From Trichoplax sp. H2 (lineage: Eukaryota > Placozoa > Uniplacotomia > Trichoplacea): DNA of 64,000 nt. The DNA is taken from contig NOWV01000163.1 in NCBI GenBank assembly GCA_003344405.1, forward strand, positions 115,576 through 179,575. The letters run 5' to 3'. Of the stretch, positions 1-12,831 are shown piece by piece. The number at the start of each line of letters is the position of its first letter. The stretch's first letter is position 1. The notes below the pieces were generated by a model, which made no database searches, was not told the DNA's origin, and was given only the letters and a program-made list of their open reading frames with translations. The translations under genes were made by a program, and so were the position numbers.

Positions 1-235
1 TGCAGTCAATCTTTCGAAAAAATCGTATATAATACGGAAGGACATCAATTTTAGTCTAGCTTTAATCTTAATAATTTAATTTATATTAAATATATTTGGC
101 ACAAGTTAGTTCATAGTATTCAATTAAAATTTGGGTTTGTTTTCTGTTTAGAGACACTATTTGCATAGTTTGATTTTACTTCTTGATCTGCTTTAGATAT
201 TTGGTAGAAGCTTGTTTTATCTATAACTCTTTATA

Positions 236-540
236 TATTCTAGATATGATGTTGTTGCAACATTGCAGTACTGTAGAAATTATATTTGTTTATGTTAAGA
301 TAGCTTTGATAGCTTCGCTTTAATCTGAAACTTGCAGATATATTTTAGATGTGATAATGTCGCAGCATTGCATACTTGCCAAACATAGATTTGCCTACGT
401 TAAGATAATATTTTGATACGTTCGATTTCATCTATAAATTCTAACTTATTCTAGATGTGATGTTGTTGTAGTATTGCATCAATGTAGAAAATAAATTAGC
501 CTATATTAAGACAACTTCATTTTATCTAGACAACTTCTAA
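236..540. repeat. degenerate tandem repeat, about 106-bp unit, 3 copies
   Basis: Three successive units begin near 236, 341 and 447. Each opens with a TATTCTAGATGTGATG-like stretch, continues through a GCAGCATTGCA-like core, then GTTAAGATA and a TTTATCTA-type tail. Units have diverged by substitutions and small indels. A weaker fourth unit may precede them near 190. No coding potential is seen. Found by eye. Confidence 0.6.
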
Positions 541-1459
541 TGTAGAAGTATTAAATATCAAGATTATCTTAAGTTATTGGCTTGGATTAAAATTGAATTT
601 GATAATTACTTATGGTAGCTAAAGTTATCTCATTTATAGTTCTATCTACAGTGATTGTACCGTAACTACCTTATAGAACTTTGTTTATTACTATGGAAAT
701 CTTTTGTAACGCCATTTAAAAATATGACTATTCATATCAGCTCTTGAATATTTATATCCGCAGATAATTTTATGTTTAGTTTGATTTTATTCGAAGAATG
801 TTGATGTTAGTTAAAACACAAGCAGTGACCTTTATAGAAGAGTTCAGTAAATAAGTACATATTATCACATAGCGTGGTAATCTCTTAAATTAGTCGTTAG
901 CTAAAAATACGAGGCGTCAAAGTTTTTGTATTGTCCACTAGTTGCAAGCATAGGAAATTATTGGGATTTTATATGTGGCTCAAGCGTCCGATATAGAAAT
1001 AGTAAATGATATTGTCCTGTTGCGAAGCTGTTTTATTAAAAGTTTATCGTAAATTCGATTTAAGTTTAGGCAGTGCTACTATTCTTGGTTCCAAATGAGA
1101 AAGTAAACACTTAATATGGCAGCATATACTATGATCAAATCATAATTTCCGTGTTTGATTTTCAGACTTAATCATTACCATTGTCCAATTAGCACTTTTA
1201 GTGATACTGCCGGATTCTAGTGCATTATAATTATGTATAAATTTTACGTAACTTTATAAACCTTAACCTAGCCAAATTTCCATCTGAAAGCAGAAACTGC
1301 TTGAGTACCATATAATTCAATATTAGGAATATAGAAAAATAGATTGATAGTAGTTAATATGGCTCAATAATACTTAAAGCAGCTAGTTTTAATTCTTTAA
1401 AATTCAATATTCCAATTAATATTAAAGTTCATGCCGTGCTGTTTCTCATTAGTTACGAT
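541..1459. other. non-coding spacer
   Basis: No reading frame of useful length and no RNA gene is seen. Its only recognisable content is a short stretch near 870-945 that resembles the R/U5 part of LTR-B. Confidence 0.5.
870..945 (+). repeat. possible fragment of LTR-B R/U5 region
   Basis: The 15-mer AAAATACGAGGCGTC is shared with the LTR-B copy at the window's right end, near 63926. The bases around it align loosely: CGTGGTAAT...CTTAAA upstream, and GTCCACTAG against GTCAGCTAG downstream. No TG start or target duplication is visible, so at best this is a decayed remnant. Confidence 0.35.
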
Positions 1460-2105
1460 CATAGTCTTAAGCAATGCTAGTGTAAATTATAATCCTGCAC
1501 CGAATTATATCGATACAGCAAGATACATTATGCAGTTATTGACAAAGCTTTCATAAATACATAAAATAAACTACATTATTTTTAAAAAGTGGCATATAAA
1601 TGTAAAATATAATATCTCTAAACATTATGATGCCACTTAATTAACAGCATCACTGTATCTTGCTGCTAGCAATTTAATGGCCGTAACAATTTTTCGATCC
1701 TGACCGAAAGTAATTTATATAGTAATACTAATTGTAATCTCGCAGTATGTTATGTCAACAAACTTAGATGCAGCACATAGTTCTTAAGCAACGCTCGTGT
1801 AAAAATTTAATTCAAAGAAATTTAAAATGTAAAATATGAAATATAAATGTAAAATATAATATCGCAATCATATTGATGCAGTAGAATACAGTACCGTATC
1901 TTGATACGAGCAATTTTAGTAGCTTTAGTAGCTTTGTGATCCAGATAGAAAGCTATTTCTATAATAATGTCATTGTAATTTTGCAATACGTTTTGTCGAT
2001 GCCATAACATGTAGTATTGTATCTTGATTTTAAAATTTTTGTGGCTGTAGTAATTTTACTTTCCTGAGAAAAATGCAATTTCTTTAATAATACTAATCAA
2101 AACTA
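1460..2105. repeat. degenerate tandem repeat upstream of receptor 1, about 2.5 units
   Basis: Unit A (about 1462-1780) and unit B (about 1781-2008) both run from CTTAAGCAA[TC]GCT[AC]GTGTAAA through ATAAATGTAAAATATAATAT to a GTATCTTG...AGCAATTT segment. They end in a TAATACTAATTGTAAT / CGCAGTATGTT-like tail. Unit C (about 2009-2105) is a partial third copy. The array stops about 110 bp before the receptor-1 ATG, so it occupies that gene's probable promoter region. Confidence 0.6.
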
Positions 2106-2212
2106 TTGACTTGGATTTACGTTATAATCGTGAACTTGCATGACTATTAAATGTGTTTTTTTCCTTTTCGTCTCGGTAGTTTCGAGTTTGAAACTTCAGC
2201 TCCGACGCAGCC

Positions 2213-3205
2213 ATGGATAATCTCAGTAATTTTAGCCAAGCGCTGTATATTGAAGATTTCTATTTTGTGGTAATTTGGGATTTAAGCGTTGGCTACTTAG
2301 GGTTCTGCCTAAATTTAATCCTAATATTTCTAATATTTAAAAGTAGATCATTTAATAAAGCTTATGACATTCTCTTAGCGAATCAGGGATTATCCGATTT
2401 AGCATGCTCGGCTGTAATTTTTACTTCATCTGTTTATTCTCTAATTCTGCATTCATCATCAATGACTGAAATGCATAAACAACCCGTTTGTACAATTGCT
2501 TATTTTATTATGGTTACTACATTTGCAGCTTCGGTTATCATATTTACAGCAATTGCTGTTGATCGCTATCTCAGTCATATTCGAAATCGTCATCGTGATC
2601 GGCCTGTCCGTTCTTCAAAGGTTGCTATAGGCATTACCGCTATGTGGATCACTTCTGCTTGTGTAGCTTATCCAGTAATTTATTTTATTGAAGTTCATGG
2701 CCCATCTATATACAGCTGCACCGTAACTCAGGATATCATGATGGCACATTTTAACAGAATCTTCTTTACAGTCTTATTTTGTATCTTCTATCTCCTTCCA
2801 TCCGTTATTATTGTTGGATGCTATTTACTGATATGTATATCCATGTACAATCAATTGCGAAAGTGGCAAGAAACCAATATGAAGAGAAATTGGCGCAATT
2901 ATGAGAGGGGAAAATCTGTTATCTGGTTTTCTCTCATGATAACTGCAGCATTCTTGTTACTAAGTACGCCGTTTGTTGCCATTTTAATGAATTCAGCTTA
3001 TAGTAGTCATTATCTACTAGATCCTTTACCTAAAATTAGCCTAAGTCGGCGATTTATCGTTGAAATATGCATAATTATTTACAAGAGTCGATGTGTGGTT
3101 ATATCGTTATTACACCTTAGATTTCGCAAAAGTTTACGACGCGAAACAGCCGAGCAATGTATGTGCCTTTATAAGGTGCACAGAAATGAAGCTGATGTAA
3201 ATTGA
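2213..3205 (+). CDS. class A GPCR, 330 aa, helix-7 NPxxY lost (receptor 1)
   Basis: A plasma-membrane seven-helix receptor of the rhodopsin-like class; ligand unknown. The start lies in CCATGGA and is the first in-frame ATG. Glycosylation sequons are at N3 and N6. Class A landmarks: N34 (1.50), D62 (2.50), C93 with C169 (helix 3 to loop 2 disulfide), D117-R118-Y119, W145, P196 and Y204 in helix 5, P253 in helix 6. The helix-6 toggle Trp is Ser251. Where NPxxY should end helix 7 the chain reads R293-C-V-V-I297, although the following FRKSL helix-8 segment is normal. It lacks the CNADE and PPxxNP signatures of the array to its right, so it is another subfamily. The altered helix 7 means it could be a diverged receptor or one starting to decay; the frame itself is intact. 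Confidence 0.88.
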   Translation: MDNLSNFSQALYIEDFYFVVIWDLSVGYLGFCLNLILIFLIFKSRSFNKAYDILLANQGLSDLACSAVIFTSSVYSLILHSSSMTEMHKQPVCTIAYFIMVTTFAASVIIFTAIAVDRYLSHIRNRHRDRPVRSSKVAIGITAMWITSACVAYPVIYFIEVHGPSIYSCTVTQDIMMAHFNRIFFTVLFCIFYLLPSVIIVGCYLLICISMYNQLRKWQETNMKRNWRNYERGKSVIWFSLMITAAFLLLSTPFVAILMNSAYSSHYLLDPLPKISLSRRFIVEICIIIYKSRCVVISLLHLRFRKSLRRETAEQCMCLYKVHRNEADVN

Positions 3206-6200
3206 ACCCAGGAATAATTTAACTTTTGGAAGCTTATATGGTGTTCTTACGTACTGCCTTTTACTATAAAATTTTAAAAAGTTTATGCTTGACTAAATGA
3301 TATTTGCTACGTAAAGATTGCTTGGCTTTATACCGAACACTTCTGTAGTTATACAACTTTATTTTCCTTCTGAAATGATAGATTTGACATAGATTTTTTT
3401 AGCTACTAATATTAATGTAGATTAAATTATTATAGCTGAATTTCGAGCTCACTGAAATGTTTATGTTATAAACCAAAATTTTTGACTTTGCTTAGATGAT
3501 AGAGTAATTTTAAGTATGTTAGTAAAATTAAGATCAATGTCTTGCATTTTCGTATTGGTAACGATTTCTAGTGGTCAATTTCGCAGAGTATAACGATAGT
3601 ATTGTAGAATTGAGATGACCTTATTTTTATTGATTACTTCTATTGTACGTGCAAAATTTATACCTCAATCAATGTCGTAAATTGGGCGAAAATGATAGCA
3701 TACACCGGCTATAACACTGTGGTAACCGATTTAATATTTTATTATTATACTATTTCCTTTATTAAATTGATAAATGTACGCTAACGTTAGTTAATAAAAG
3801 TTAAGTTATAAATTTTCCTCTTCTGGTCATTAAATTCAGTATCGATAGCGGTATTACCGCTCATCCGATTAAATATCTTTCTGAACAAAAGGGATCAATA
3901 ACTTCTCAATATAGCGTGCATTCGTAGTTTTTCGTTATTATAGCTAGCATAAAAAGTTCGTAACAAACTACAACCTACCAACGTATGTATTAATAATTAA
4001 GTTGCAGTTTATAATTTTCTCATTAAATAATGAAATAGTAGTAATTATTATTTTATTTAACGGCAAAATTGTATAATTTTATAGTAATTTTTAAATAATT
4101 AATAAATAACTTCTAAGTATGGATTTACTATCGCAATCTCTCTTAATTGTTTCTAACATTAAAGTTCTAGACGAGCTACGACTTACGCGAAAAGAAGTTG
4201 CTCTGTATCTATCTCTTATTAAATAATAAAATGAGTTCAATTATTTATTTTAGTTACAGGATTGCAAAATTTTACTATTAGTTCTATGTGAAAGTGAGTG
4301 AAATATCTGCGAGATTCAGAGTTGGTGTTTATTTTCTTTTAAATTAGTTGCTTAGTAAAATCGTTCAGATCGCGTTATAATGTAGGTATTTCCTTAATTT
4401 TTTCTGGCACCAATGTCGAACTGCAAGTATAAAGATGGATTTGAATACAATCGAATCGCTCTTCTTTGGTTAAGTAAAAAGATATTTTACCCAAAAATCG
4501 ATTACATATAAATACAAACGTTGCTATTAGGTGTTACAAGAACTGCCTTAAGTTATAGCCATTTCGGCTGATTAGCTTGCGTATTTCAAGATCTTAAATT
4601 GAAAAATTCTGTAAGTTCAGTTATTTCAAAATAAAGTATGAAAAATTATTTTTTTGATGATTTCCAGGCTTTTAGAGTAAAGTGGCAGTCGCAATATGAT
4701 AGTTTTAATATTAGGAAATTTTTATTTGCCAGTATTGTGGTTTTGATCCATGCTGTATACTGCAGTTAGGAAGTCCTACGTGAATAAGTATCTAGAGATT
4801 GATGTGGCCATAGAACGATTGAGAGGTACTATTACTATTTTGTCACAATTATAATATACAAGCAATGCATACTTTAATATTTTCCATTATAGTTACCGTA
4901 GGGCCGCTTTTAACCGTGTTTACTTTACTAAAATTTCGAAATTAGAGCCCTGGGTGGTAAAATGTTTTTAATTCAGGCTATTATTGTATATATATAAAAA
5001 GATTTAAGAAAGATCGGTAGATATCTTGTTAAGAGAAAGAACATTATAGCAATCGTCTCTTATTAAAGTTTAGACATTGATTCCAATGCTTACTTTGTCT
5101 TTTATATCGATAGGTTACAGTTAACGTTTTTGCGATTGTAGCACGTAGAATTTAGTTTCGGGCCATTACAACAATTTATTCATTATGATGGAACGCTACT
5201 GCACATTTAATTCTTTAAAAAATATTTTTGTCTGTTATAGAACACCTATAGCAAACTATTTCTGCTATAGACGGTAAGTTGACATGCATTCGTGAGTTAT
5301 TGAAATTCTTCTTTGTATTTGATGAACTCCACTCTTGAGAGATTATAATTACTGAACCAATAATTTCGAAAATAGAGCTTATTGAATAGGGCTTGCTTTA
5401 ATGACTTCAGGTGTTCGTTTTGACATCTGTATTTGTCTACTATTAATATCTTAATTATAGGGATCTTTATCCGTACAGTACTAGATTGTATCAGTAATAA
5501 GTTTATGTAGAAAGTTTAGTGGTGTTTCTTAGGAAGTATAATTAACTTATGTAACATGTAAATTTGCCTTTCTGGAACAATTACTTATTTGAAATTGGTT
5601 TAATTTTTCAGTCTTGTCTAAGACAGCCTTTCGTCTCTTGAAAAGTACTGGCCTAATGATACTGTTATTACAAATGGCTTTGTTTTGCTTAGAAAATTGA
5701 ATCTGAAAATCTTGTTCGCTTATATCGAAAGCATGTTTTGATTTTTTCCCCAGCAATAGTGTTATCCTGTATTAATGTTGCTAACTTGTACGAAAAATCT
5801 AAGTAAAGGTTTAGTAATAAATTAAATGTAAATAAAAGTACAATTTGAATTTATTAGCTCACGAATATACATTCATCGAATTTACACGTGATGGAAATAC
5901 ATTTTTATGACATGTAACAATTATGTATTGGTAAAAGATGAATGCAAAATGCTCGTCTAAATAAAATAAACAAACTGTTGAAAAATATTATTTTAATAGT
6001 TGTATGATGGATATTGGCTATTCTAATTTGCTGTCAATTTTATGTCCATAAATAATTTTCTGCCATCTTGTTTATGTCGAATTCCCCGAGTACCTTAATT
6101 ATTCGTAGAGGCGGATTACTATAAATATTTGTTTGTCAGTGAGATGGATAAAATTTTATAGCTTTCTTGGCAGATGCTATAACCTAGTATTTTATCGTGC

Positions 6201-6541
6201 ATTTTCATGTAGTCTTCTTTTTAGCATTTTTAATTAATATTACCGACCTATTCAAGTATGGTATAACATTATAACATTTGCTATTAATCGGAATTTCCCT
6301 TCAATAAATAAATTTCAAGTTTAATTCACGTAATAAACATCACTTCACCGTAATATCTCTCAGTCATTTCGTGTTAGTTATATTAAGTTCAAGCTATGAA
6401 TTAAAATGATGCGGATTACATTTGAGAGGATTTTAATAAAATCAGAGGCAAGTCTTATTTATATTATTCTACGGGTTGAGTTATATTAGGCAGTGAGCTG
6501 TATTAATAGTATAGCAAATATTAAATGTCTAATATAGTATG

Positions 6542-6579
6542 TACACATTTGCTTCAAGTGTACATATTTACTCTAAGTG
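6542..6579. repeat. 19-bp tandem repeat, 2 copies
   Basis: Copies at 6542-6560 and 6561-6579 share the pattern TACA[CT]ATTT[GA]CT[TC][CT]AAGTG. Confidence 0.5.
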
Positions 6580-9500
6580 TATCTAGTAATGATATGATAA
6601 TACTTACAGATTCTTTCTCCGGTTGAATGAACAGAATTATATCCTGGATACCTTAATTAAGAAGAGGGAGCGTGATAACTCTACGCAGAATGCTATTCAT
6701 TTTATTGCTTTAATTTATTCAAATTTTCTGTCTGAAGAAGAGGTATAGATTTAATTTGTGACTAAAATCATTTGTTTATGTTTATAGATTTAATATATAT
6801 CTTGTCGGGAAACACCATAGTTGCTATATAACTTGAAGATCTATTACAACGCAAATGAATATCATGGATTTTGTTCCTTACAAAATACTAAGAAGATCCT
6901 AAAACCATGAACCACTGTTAAAGATGTAAATGGAATGCAATTATATAGCGGCACTTACAGTTTTAAATGAGTGAGTTATACTCTTTAATTTCAATTTTAT
7001 CGTCATTACTAACTAAATTAAAATATAAATACAATAGCTCTATGTTCAAGGCGTAACCCAGTTTCTATGGCAATAATAAGAACTGTCGCCCTTAAATGCT
7101 GAAAGGATGGACCCCGGCATTTCAAATAAGACTTAGAGGTTGATCAATCTAAAATTTATTTATTTATATCGTTGTAGGGTGCCGTCATGTTCATTTCAAC
7201 CAATGCGAAGCCCAGCATTAGCTGTTAGGATTAACATCTGTACGGATTAATTTGAAGGTCGAAATTTATCAAGGCAGCATTAAACAAAGAAACGCTTCAA
7301 AAAAAAAGATTTAGATTCTTGTTTAAATTTTTACTATCCAGCAGGAGTAAAATAGTTTTCTTTATTCTCCGTAACTTTTGTTTCCTTTTATACTTTGCTC
7401 TCATTATTACGTTTCTTTAGATTATGGAAATTACTTCCTGGTTCTAAAAGTCTGAAAACTATTAAAGCCTCGGTAAGCTAATATGATTACTAGCTAGGTT
7501 CGGGATGACTGTAATGATCTGGCTATCATTTAGTCTGAGATCATGCCTTTGCCCATCAAAGAAGCGGATTAATATAGAGGATATAATTATGTTAGCCTTA
7601 ATTAGGTTGGATTAACTACCGTAATTGTACGAAATTAAGACGTTGAGATGGTGTTATTATTTGTATTGCAATAATCTAGTTTAATCCAGGAATATAATCT
7701 ATAATTTTAAACAGATGGTATATAAATTATACATATACATGTGAAAGTTTAATGCTTCATTGATAACGATAGTGCCCTATTTTAAATTATCCTCCAATCT
7801 CAGTCTTTATTTACTTATCCGTTTAGTATCTTAACAAGCAGGATAGCAACCATTCTATTCTATTTATTTAAGAAAATGATTGGAGTTCATCTGACAGTTG
7901 TCTTTGATTACTAGCCTTTTTCATGAGTATCCTAAAAGGAATTAAATTCACTCTATCGTCGATTTTTCCTTTTGGTGTCATTTGGTATTACTTATATTAA
8001 CACGGCGCTATACAAAATACTGAGGATAGTATCAATTTTAAATTTTAAACCTTAAATTGGTGCTGGTAGCTGGATTGCCAATGATACATTTACTTTTTTT
8101 TCATATATTCGAACTTTAATCCATTAAATACGATTATCTTCTTGCATAATTCTACATTTGGTACGTTGCATAATAGATTAGAATAATAATGTTATTCGAT
8201 TCAAGTAAATCATACCAGTTGAACGTCGTCATAAAAGGCATTTCGTTTTAATTCTATGGAAAGCTACTGATTCAAGATACATATACTGACCTATATTGCA
8301 AGGATTTCATAACAGATTATCGCAACTTAAACACTGAACTTAATGCAAAATTAATAATTTTTAGCTAAGATTGCTACATTAGCAACTATTGTAACGTAAT
8401 TATATACCTGACTAATGTATATAGCCCCACACTGATTTGAATGAAAGCATGACGACTAAAATTTGATGTACAGAAAATAAAACTGAACACGAATAATTCA
8501 ACCTGTCATGCTTGAAAGACCTTCCGTATTAGCTTTCAACACCTGCTAAGATCCAATCTGAGATCAATAGAAGCGTGAAAAGTAGGCCTGGCGATCAATA
8601 GCTTACCGATGTCTACATCATCTATAGATTGTGTTGTCACTAGCCGATGTTTACAAGATAATTGTTGTGACTTTATAGCATATTACTTTCCATAGTCCTG
8701 ATAGACAACCTAGGATTTATTTGCTAGATTCTTGTTCAAAGTTTCAGAGTAAAAGATTAAGAACCGTGCGATAGTATTGTTTAAGTTACGATGTCGCTGT
8801 TCTTATTTGTGTAGTCAACAGTGTCGTAACCTGTAGTCTATCAATTTCTTCTTGAAGACAATTCGTTGTTGCTGATAGACAATGATCACATTGATTTCAT
8901 AACAGATTGATCGATTGTCATTCTTTGAATATGACAAGTAAATTGTTACAGTTATTGTCCAATCTTTACCAATTATTTATTACGTAGAATAGAGCTCTAG
9001 TTCATATAGGTAAGTTAGATGCATTGGCCATTTATTATCGTTACGGATTACTTTCATGGTAGCCATCGAGACTAGATCCTGTGCACTGAATTACTTTGAC
9101 AAACTTTGCGGCTTAAGAGAAGACATTAGACTTGAGTTTAATTAAAACTTCCCAGTTTGAGGTAAAGCATCTTTAAGAATCGTTCTACTATATTGTAATA
9201 ACTAGAGATTGACATACAAAGTAATAAAGACTAAAACTACGCCAAAAAATTTTTCTGATTTTGTAACATTGACGTATCTATTAGGTTATTTTGATGACGA
9301 TATACCAGTAGAGAATGTAATGCTTCTAAAGTAGTATATGGCAAATAAAATTTTATCACCACAATTGTTTCTTCCCGTAGATAGTGGCGACATCTAGTTT
9401 TGATTTTATTCTCTTGGCATCATTGACTACGACTTTATCTTCTTATCTTCTTATTGAGCACTTCCGCATTACTCATCTACATTAAATTTTATGTGGATTT

Positions 9501-9846
9501 CGTCTAGACGTCAAAGGAATTAATTATTTAATTACTGATTTAAGGCTTTACCGTATTGAAATGTATATTTAAATTCAATTGATAATCTAGTCTGCAATAA
9601 AAGTCTCATAGTTTCATTTTTATCATTAAAGTATGGAAAGAGATTGGAATGAGTGGTGTAATGCATCCCAGCATTCGTCTTTATTATTTATGGATCGAAA
9701 CAGAATGATTTTATTCTCTTTACTTATAACGTAATATTTTTACTAAGTGCTTTTAAGCCCTAAGGCTTATAGTAATAGAGAACAATTGGCGTTCTGTTTT
9801 ATAGGTGCTAGTAAGGCCGCAAAATTGTCATAAATTTAGATTACAA

Positions 9847-9870
9847 TTGATAAATTAATTGATTTATCAA
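9847..9870. repeat. 24-bp inverted repeat
   Basis: Arms TTGATAAAT and ATTTATCAA are perfect 9-bp complements around a 6-nt centre. It may be chance in such AT-rich DNA. Confidence 0.35.
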
Positions 9871-11514
9871 CGCGTATGCGACGATTATTATCGCAACTAT
9901 AGTAAAACTGATTATCGACTATTCGAGGTAAGACATCGACCAGTAATTGCTTGAATTAGACCTTTTTCGTGAAAAATATCAAACTATTAGTTATAACTGA
10001 ATTAGAACGGAATTGTTATCATGGCTAGTAATTATGAAAGCAATTTATGTTAAAATGATATCCAACTTAAACTACCTCCAATTTAAACTCTAACATAGAT
10101 AAGCCTTAGGATACTTCATGTTTGCTTGTTAAATCAGCTCATTGCTTTCTATTTTGTTGCCGGGATATAAAATTCTGTTTTACGTTAGAAATTCTATTAA
10201 ATTTATGCAAGTATTGAATCTATTAATATTAATTAAGTAAAGAAGAAGGCATGACGGTCCTACTGAAATATCAGCTTACGATCGTATCAATCAGTATGTA
10301 TTGTTTTAGATTAGATTTCATTTTTAAATTGGTGTTATCCAATTCACCTGCTGAGTCTTTTACTTTAACATAAATATAAAGTATTAAAATCAAGTTCACC
10401 TCCTTTTATTAGAATTTCGAATACATATAATTTATGGATAAAAGATCACTTAATTTAAGTCACAAAAGGCAATAAGTATATAGATAATTATCTGAATTTC
10501 AGAATAGAGATGGGACATGATTGTCTTCTATGGACATGGTTTCCATAAAGTTGCAACAGCATCAATTTCATGCCACTAAATATTATGCATTAAATTTAGA
10601 CTTTGATAATTATAATGCGAGATAGTCTTATATCACAGCACATCAATTACAGAAGAGGTCTACACCTCTTTCATGGGAAGATGAAATTAACTAAGACGCT
10701 TAAATACCGCATTATTGACTTTATATTGAGATGAAACAGGCAGCTATTTTGTAGGTCTACTGGAGGGAAAATCTCCTTTACAGATTTAGGGTAAAACTGT
10801 AACTACGGCTTAATCTGTCACACAATTTTATGGTATATTCACAAACAATCGATTTGTCATCTTATTGCAGTCAATATTTTTAAATTTATTACGGAAAGCA
10901 CTCACACTTACTTGACTCGATCCGAAGAAAGGTGTTCTGCTGAAAGATCAATCAAGGGCCATACGATTCATTAGTATGCAAAGTTGTATAATTCTAATAG
11001 TTACAATCAATATGATGATACATTAATATTCGTCGAGATTTGAAGTAACTATTTAGTTTTAATCTTATTCTTAATTTCTCTATCAACGATTTTCTGAGTC
11101 TGCTTCTTAGCAATCCTTAATACGCATTAATTAAATAATAAAGTGAGTCAAAAACTGTAGGGTTATAGGGCCTTCTTAATCGATACTTTCCTCTTAGCTG
11201 GAGATATAACCTTTAAATTCTTACTCGCTGGTTACATTAAATGCTATAGTATTTATTACTTTTTATCGGTAGTTGATACTGTAAGATGTGAAATCGTAAT
11301 TACTAAGGCCAATTTTGCAATTTCCTGTCATAGTTTTGTGAGCAAGAATTTGATGTAGATGTAGCTCATTTAAATAACTCTTAAATCACTCTAATATCAT
11401 TTGATTTTTACAAAGCTAATTTTGTATAATGTAAATTTGGTTATTTATTACAAAAGCTAGTTCGATTTTAACTTAAAAAATCTTTTCAACTGACTGCATT
11501 ATTTAATATCAATA

Positions 11515-12831
11515 ATGCTAGGCTATTCTGTTTTTATGTTCATAAGTATTCATATATTTTTTCTTCACTGTTTAGATTCAAATATGGCGTCTCAGCGAAA
11601 TGGTGGTAATCTAAAATGTAGCGATAGAAATTGCCCTAATGAGTGCATCTATTTTGACATCATAGAGAAAAACCCTATTATCAGTTTAAATAAAACCATC
11701 GAAGGACAAGATTTAGTTTCTGGTATTTATATTGGCATTGGGATAATCGGAATTATTTTCAATGCTTTAGTTCTTGTGACTTTGAAAAAGAAGCAGGTAT
11801 CTAAATCGAAGATTTTCCGTTCTTTAATGATGAATCTAGCAATTGCTGATTTATTTTCTGCGGCTGCAGTTTCTCTGCTTGGAATTAAAACAATTGCCAT
11901 AATATTGAGTACCAAAAACATTAACTTAATCAATGTACCATACCTTAGCGCCTTGTTCAATTATTCTTTGGAATTATCGAAGGGCACTAATGCTGTTTGT
12001 CAAGTCAGTTATATCTTTTTCTTCATAACAAATTTTGTATCGACATTAACACTGACCTGCATGGGAATTGAGCGTTATCGTGCATTAATTGTTAATCAAA
12101 TGTGTAAAGTTAGTGATGAAAGATCAGAAGCTTGGAAGATCCGTGGTCTGCTAGCTTCTATTTGGATAGTATCCACCGTCGGTTCCATTCCTTTTGCTTG
12201 GATGGTCGAGGTTACACCTAGAGTGTATAATCGATGTTTCTTTGCACATCATCATCCCTGTGGATATTGCCATTACAATTTAATTGTAACTATACTAACC
12301 ACCTGTATATTTGGCTTAATACCAGCTGTTATCATGCTCTACTGTTATATTCACCTCGCTAGGTTTCTGCTTAAGTATGGGAAAGAACGTCGGGCATCAT
12401 TTTCTCATCAGGACTCTGCAATAATTAAGCGTTCTGCTCCAAATTCGCCTGCTGCTCAAAAATTGCGTGAAAAACAGGCTGCATTCTTATCCATCATTGT
12501 CGCATTCTTATTTTTATTAACCATGACTCCATTTATTGCTTATTTGCTATTTATCTCCATTAGTCATTGCAATGGCGATGAAATATTGCACGTATTGAAT
12601 GTCATGAAATCAAATCTATGGATTGGCATCGAGGCTGCTCATATGTTTTTCGTTTTACCACCTTTGCTTAATCCTATATGCTATTCTTTTTGTAACCGTA
12701 GCTTTCGACTTGCTCTAATGTCTTTATGCAAGAAAATGACATTAGAAAATTCGCAATCTTCCACCAAAATCAGTTTATTGAGCTCTGTACGAAGTCATGT
12801 TGGATCACGTCGGTCACAGACCGAATTATAA
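11515..12831 (+). CDS. class A GPCR, array member 1, 438 aa (receptor 2)
   Basis: Seven-helix receptor, founder copy by position of the five-gene array; ligand unknown. Landmarks from the first ATG: N-tail cysteines C35, C40, C44 (last two form C-x3-C), N83, D112, C162 and C241, E186-R187-Y188, W217, P270, P339, loop-3 C352-N-G-D-E, helix-7 E373-x-A-H376, and PPLLN386-P-I-C-Y390. The helix-6 toggle position is Met337. Loop 3 inside the cell holds R292-R-A-S295, a PKA-type consensus, and the tail holds SQSSTK; both recur in the receptor at 34598. The start is uncertain. Residues 1-23 are hydrophobic and could be a signal peptide, but the ATG at 11584 (Met24, Met-Ala) matches the paralogues' starts better. 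This copy has an intact ionic lock and NPxxY, so it probably signals normally. Confidence 0.92.
   Translation: MLGYSVFMFISIHIFFLHCLDSNMASQRNGGNLKCSDRNCPNECIYFDIIEKNPIISLNKTIEGQDLVSGIYIGIGIIGIIFNALVLVTLKKKQVSKSKIFRSLMMNLAIADLFSAAAVSLLGIKTIAIILSTKNINLINVPYLSALFNYSLELSKGTNAVCQVSYIFFFITNFVSTLTLTCMGIERYRALIVNQMCKVSDERSEAWKIRGLLASIWIVSTVGSIPFAWMVEVTPRVYNRCFFAHHHPCGYCHYNLIVTILTTCIFGLIPAVIMLYCYIHLARFLLKYGKERRASFSHQDSAIIKRSAPNSPAAQKLREKQAAFLSIIVAFLFLLTMTPFIAYLLFISISHCNGDEILHVLNVMKSNLWIGIEAAHMFFVLPPLLNPICYSFCNRSFRLALMSLCKKMTLENSQSSTKISLLSSVRSHVGSRRSQTEL

Larger units (their letters stand above)
3206..11514. other. long non-coding spacer (8.3 kb)
   Basis: No convincing coding exon, RNA gene or retroelement end was recognised. 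Small structures only: a 19-bp direct repeat in tandem at 6542-6579, and a perfect 9-bp-arm inverted repeat at 9847-9870. Spliced genes with short exons cannot be excluded by eye. Confidence 0.5.

Noticed and set aside
11727-11960. Antisense frames overlapping receptor genes (also 41856-42155)
   Set aside because: Shadows of the receptor coding strand, showing reversed hydrophobic patterns only.
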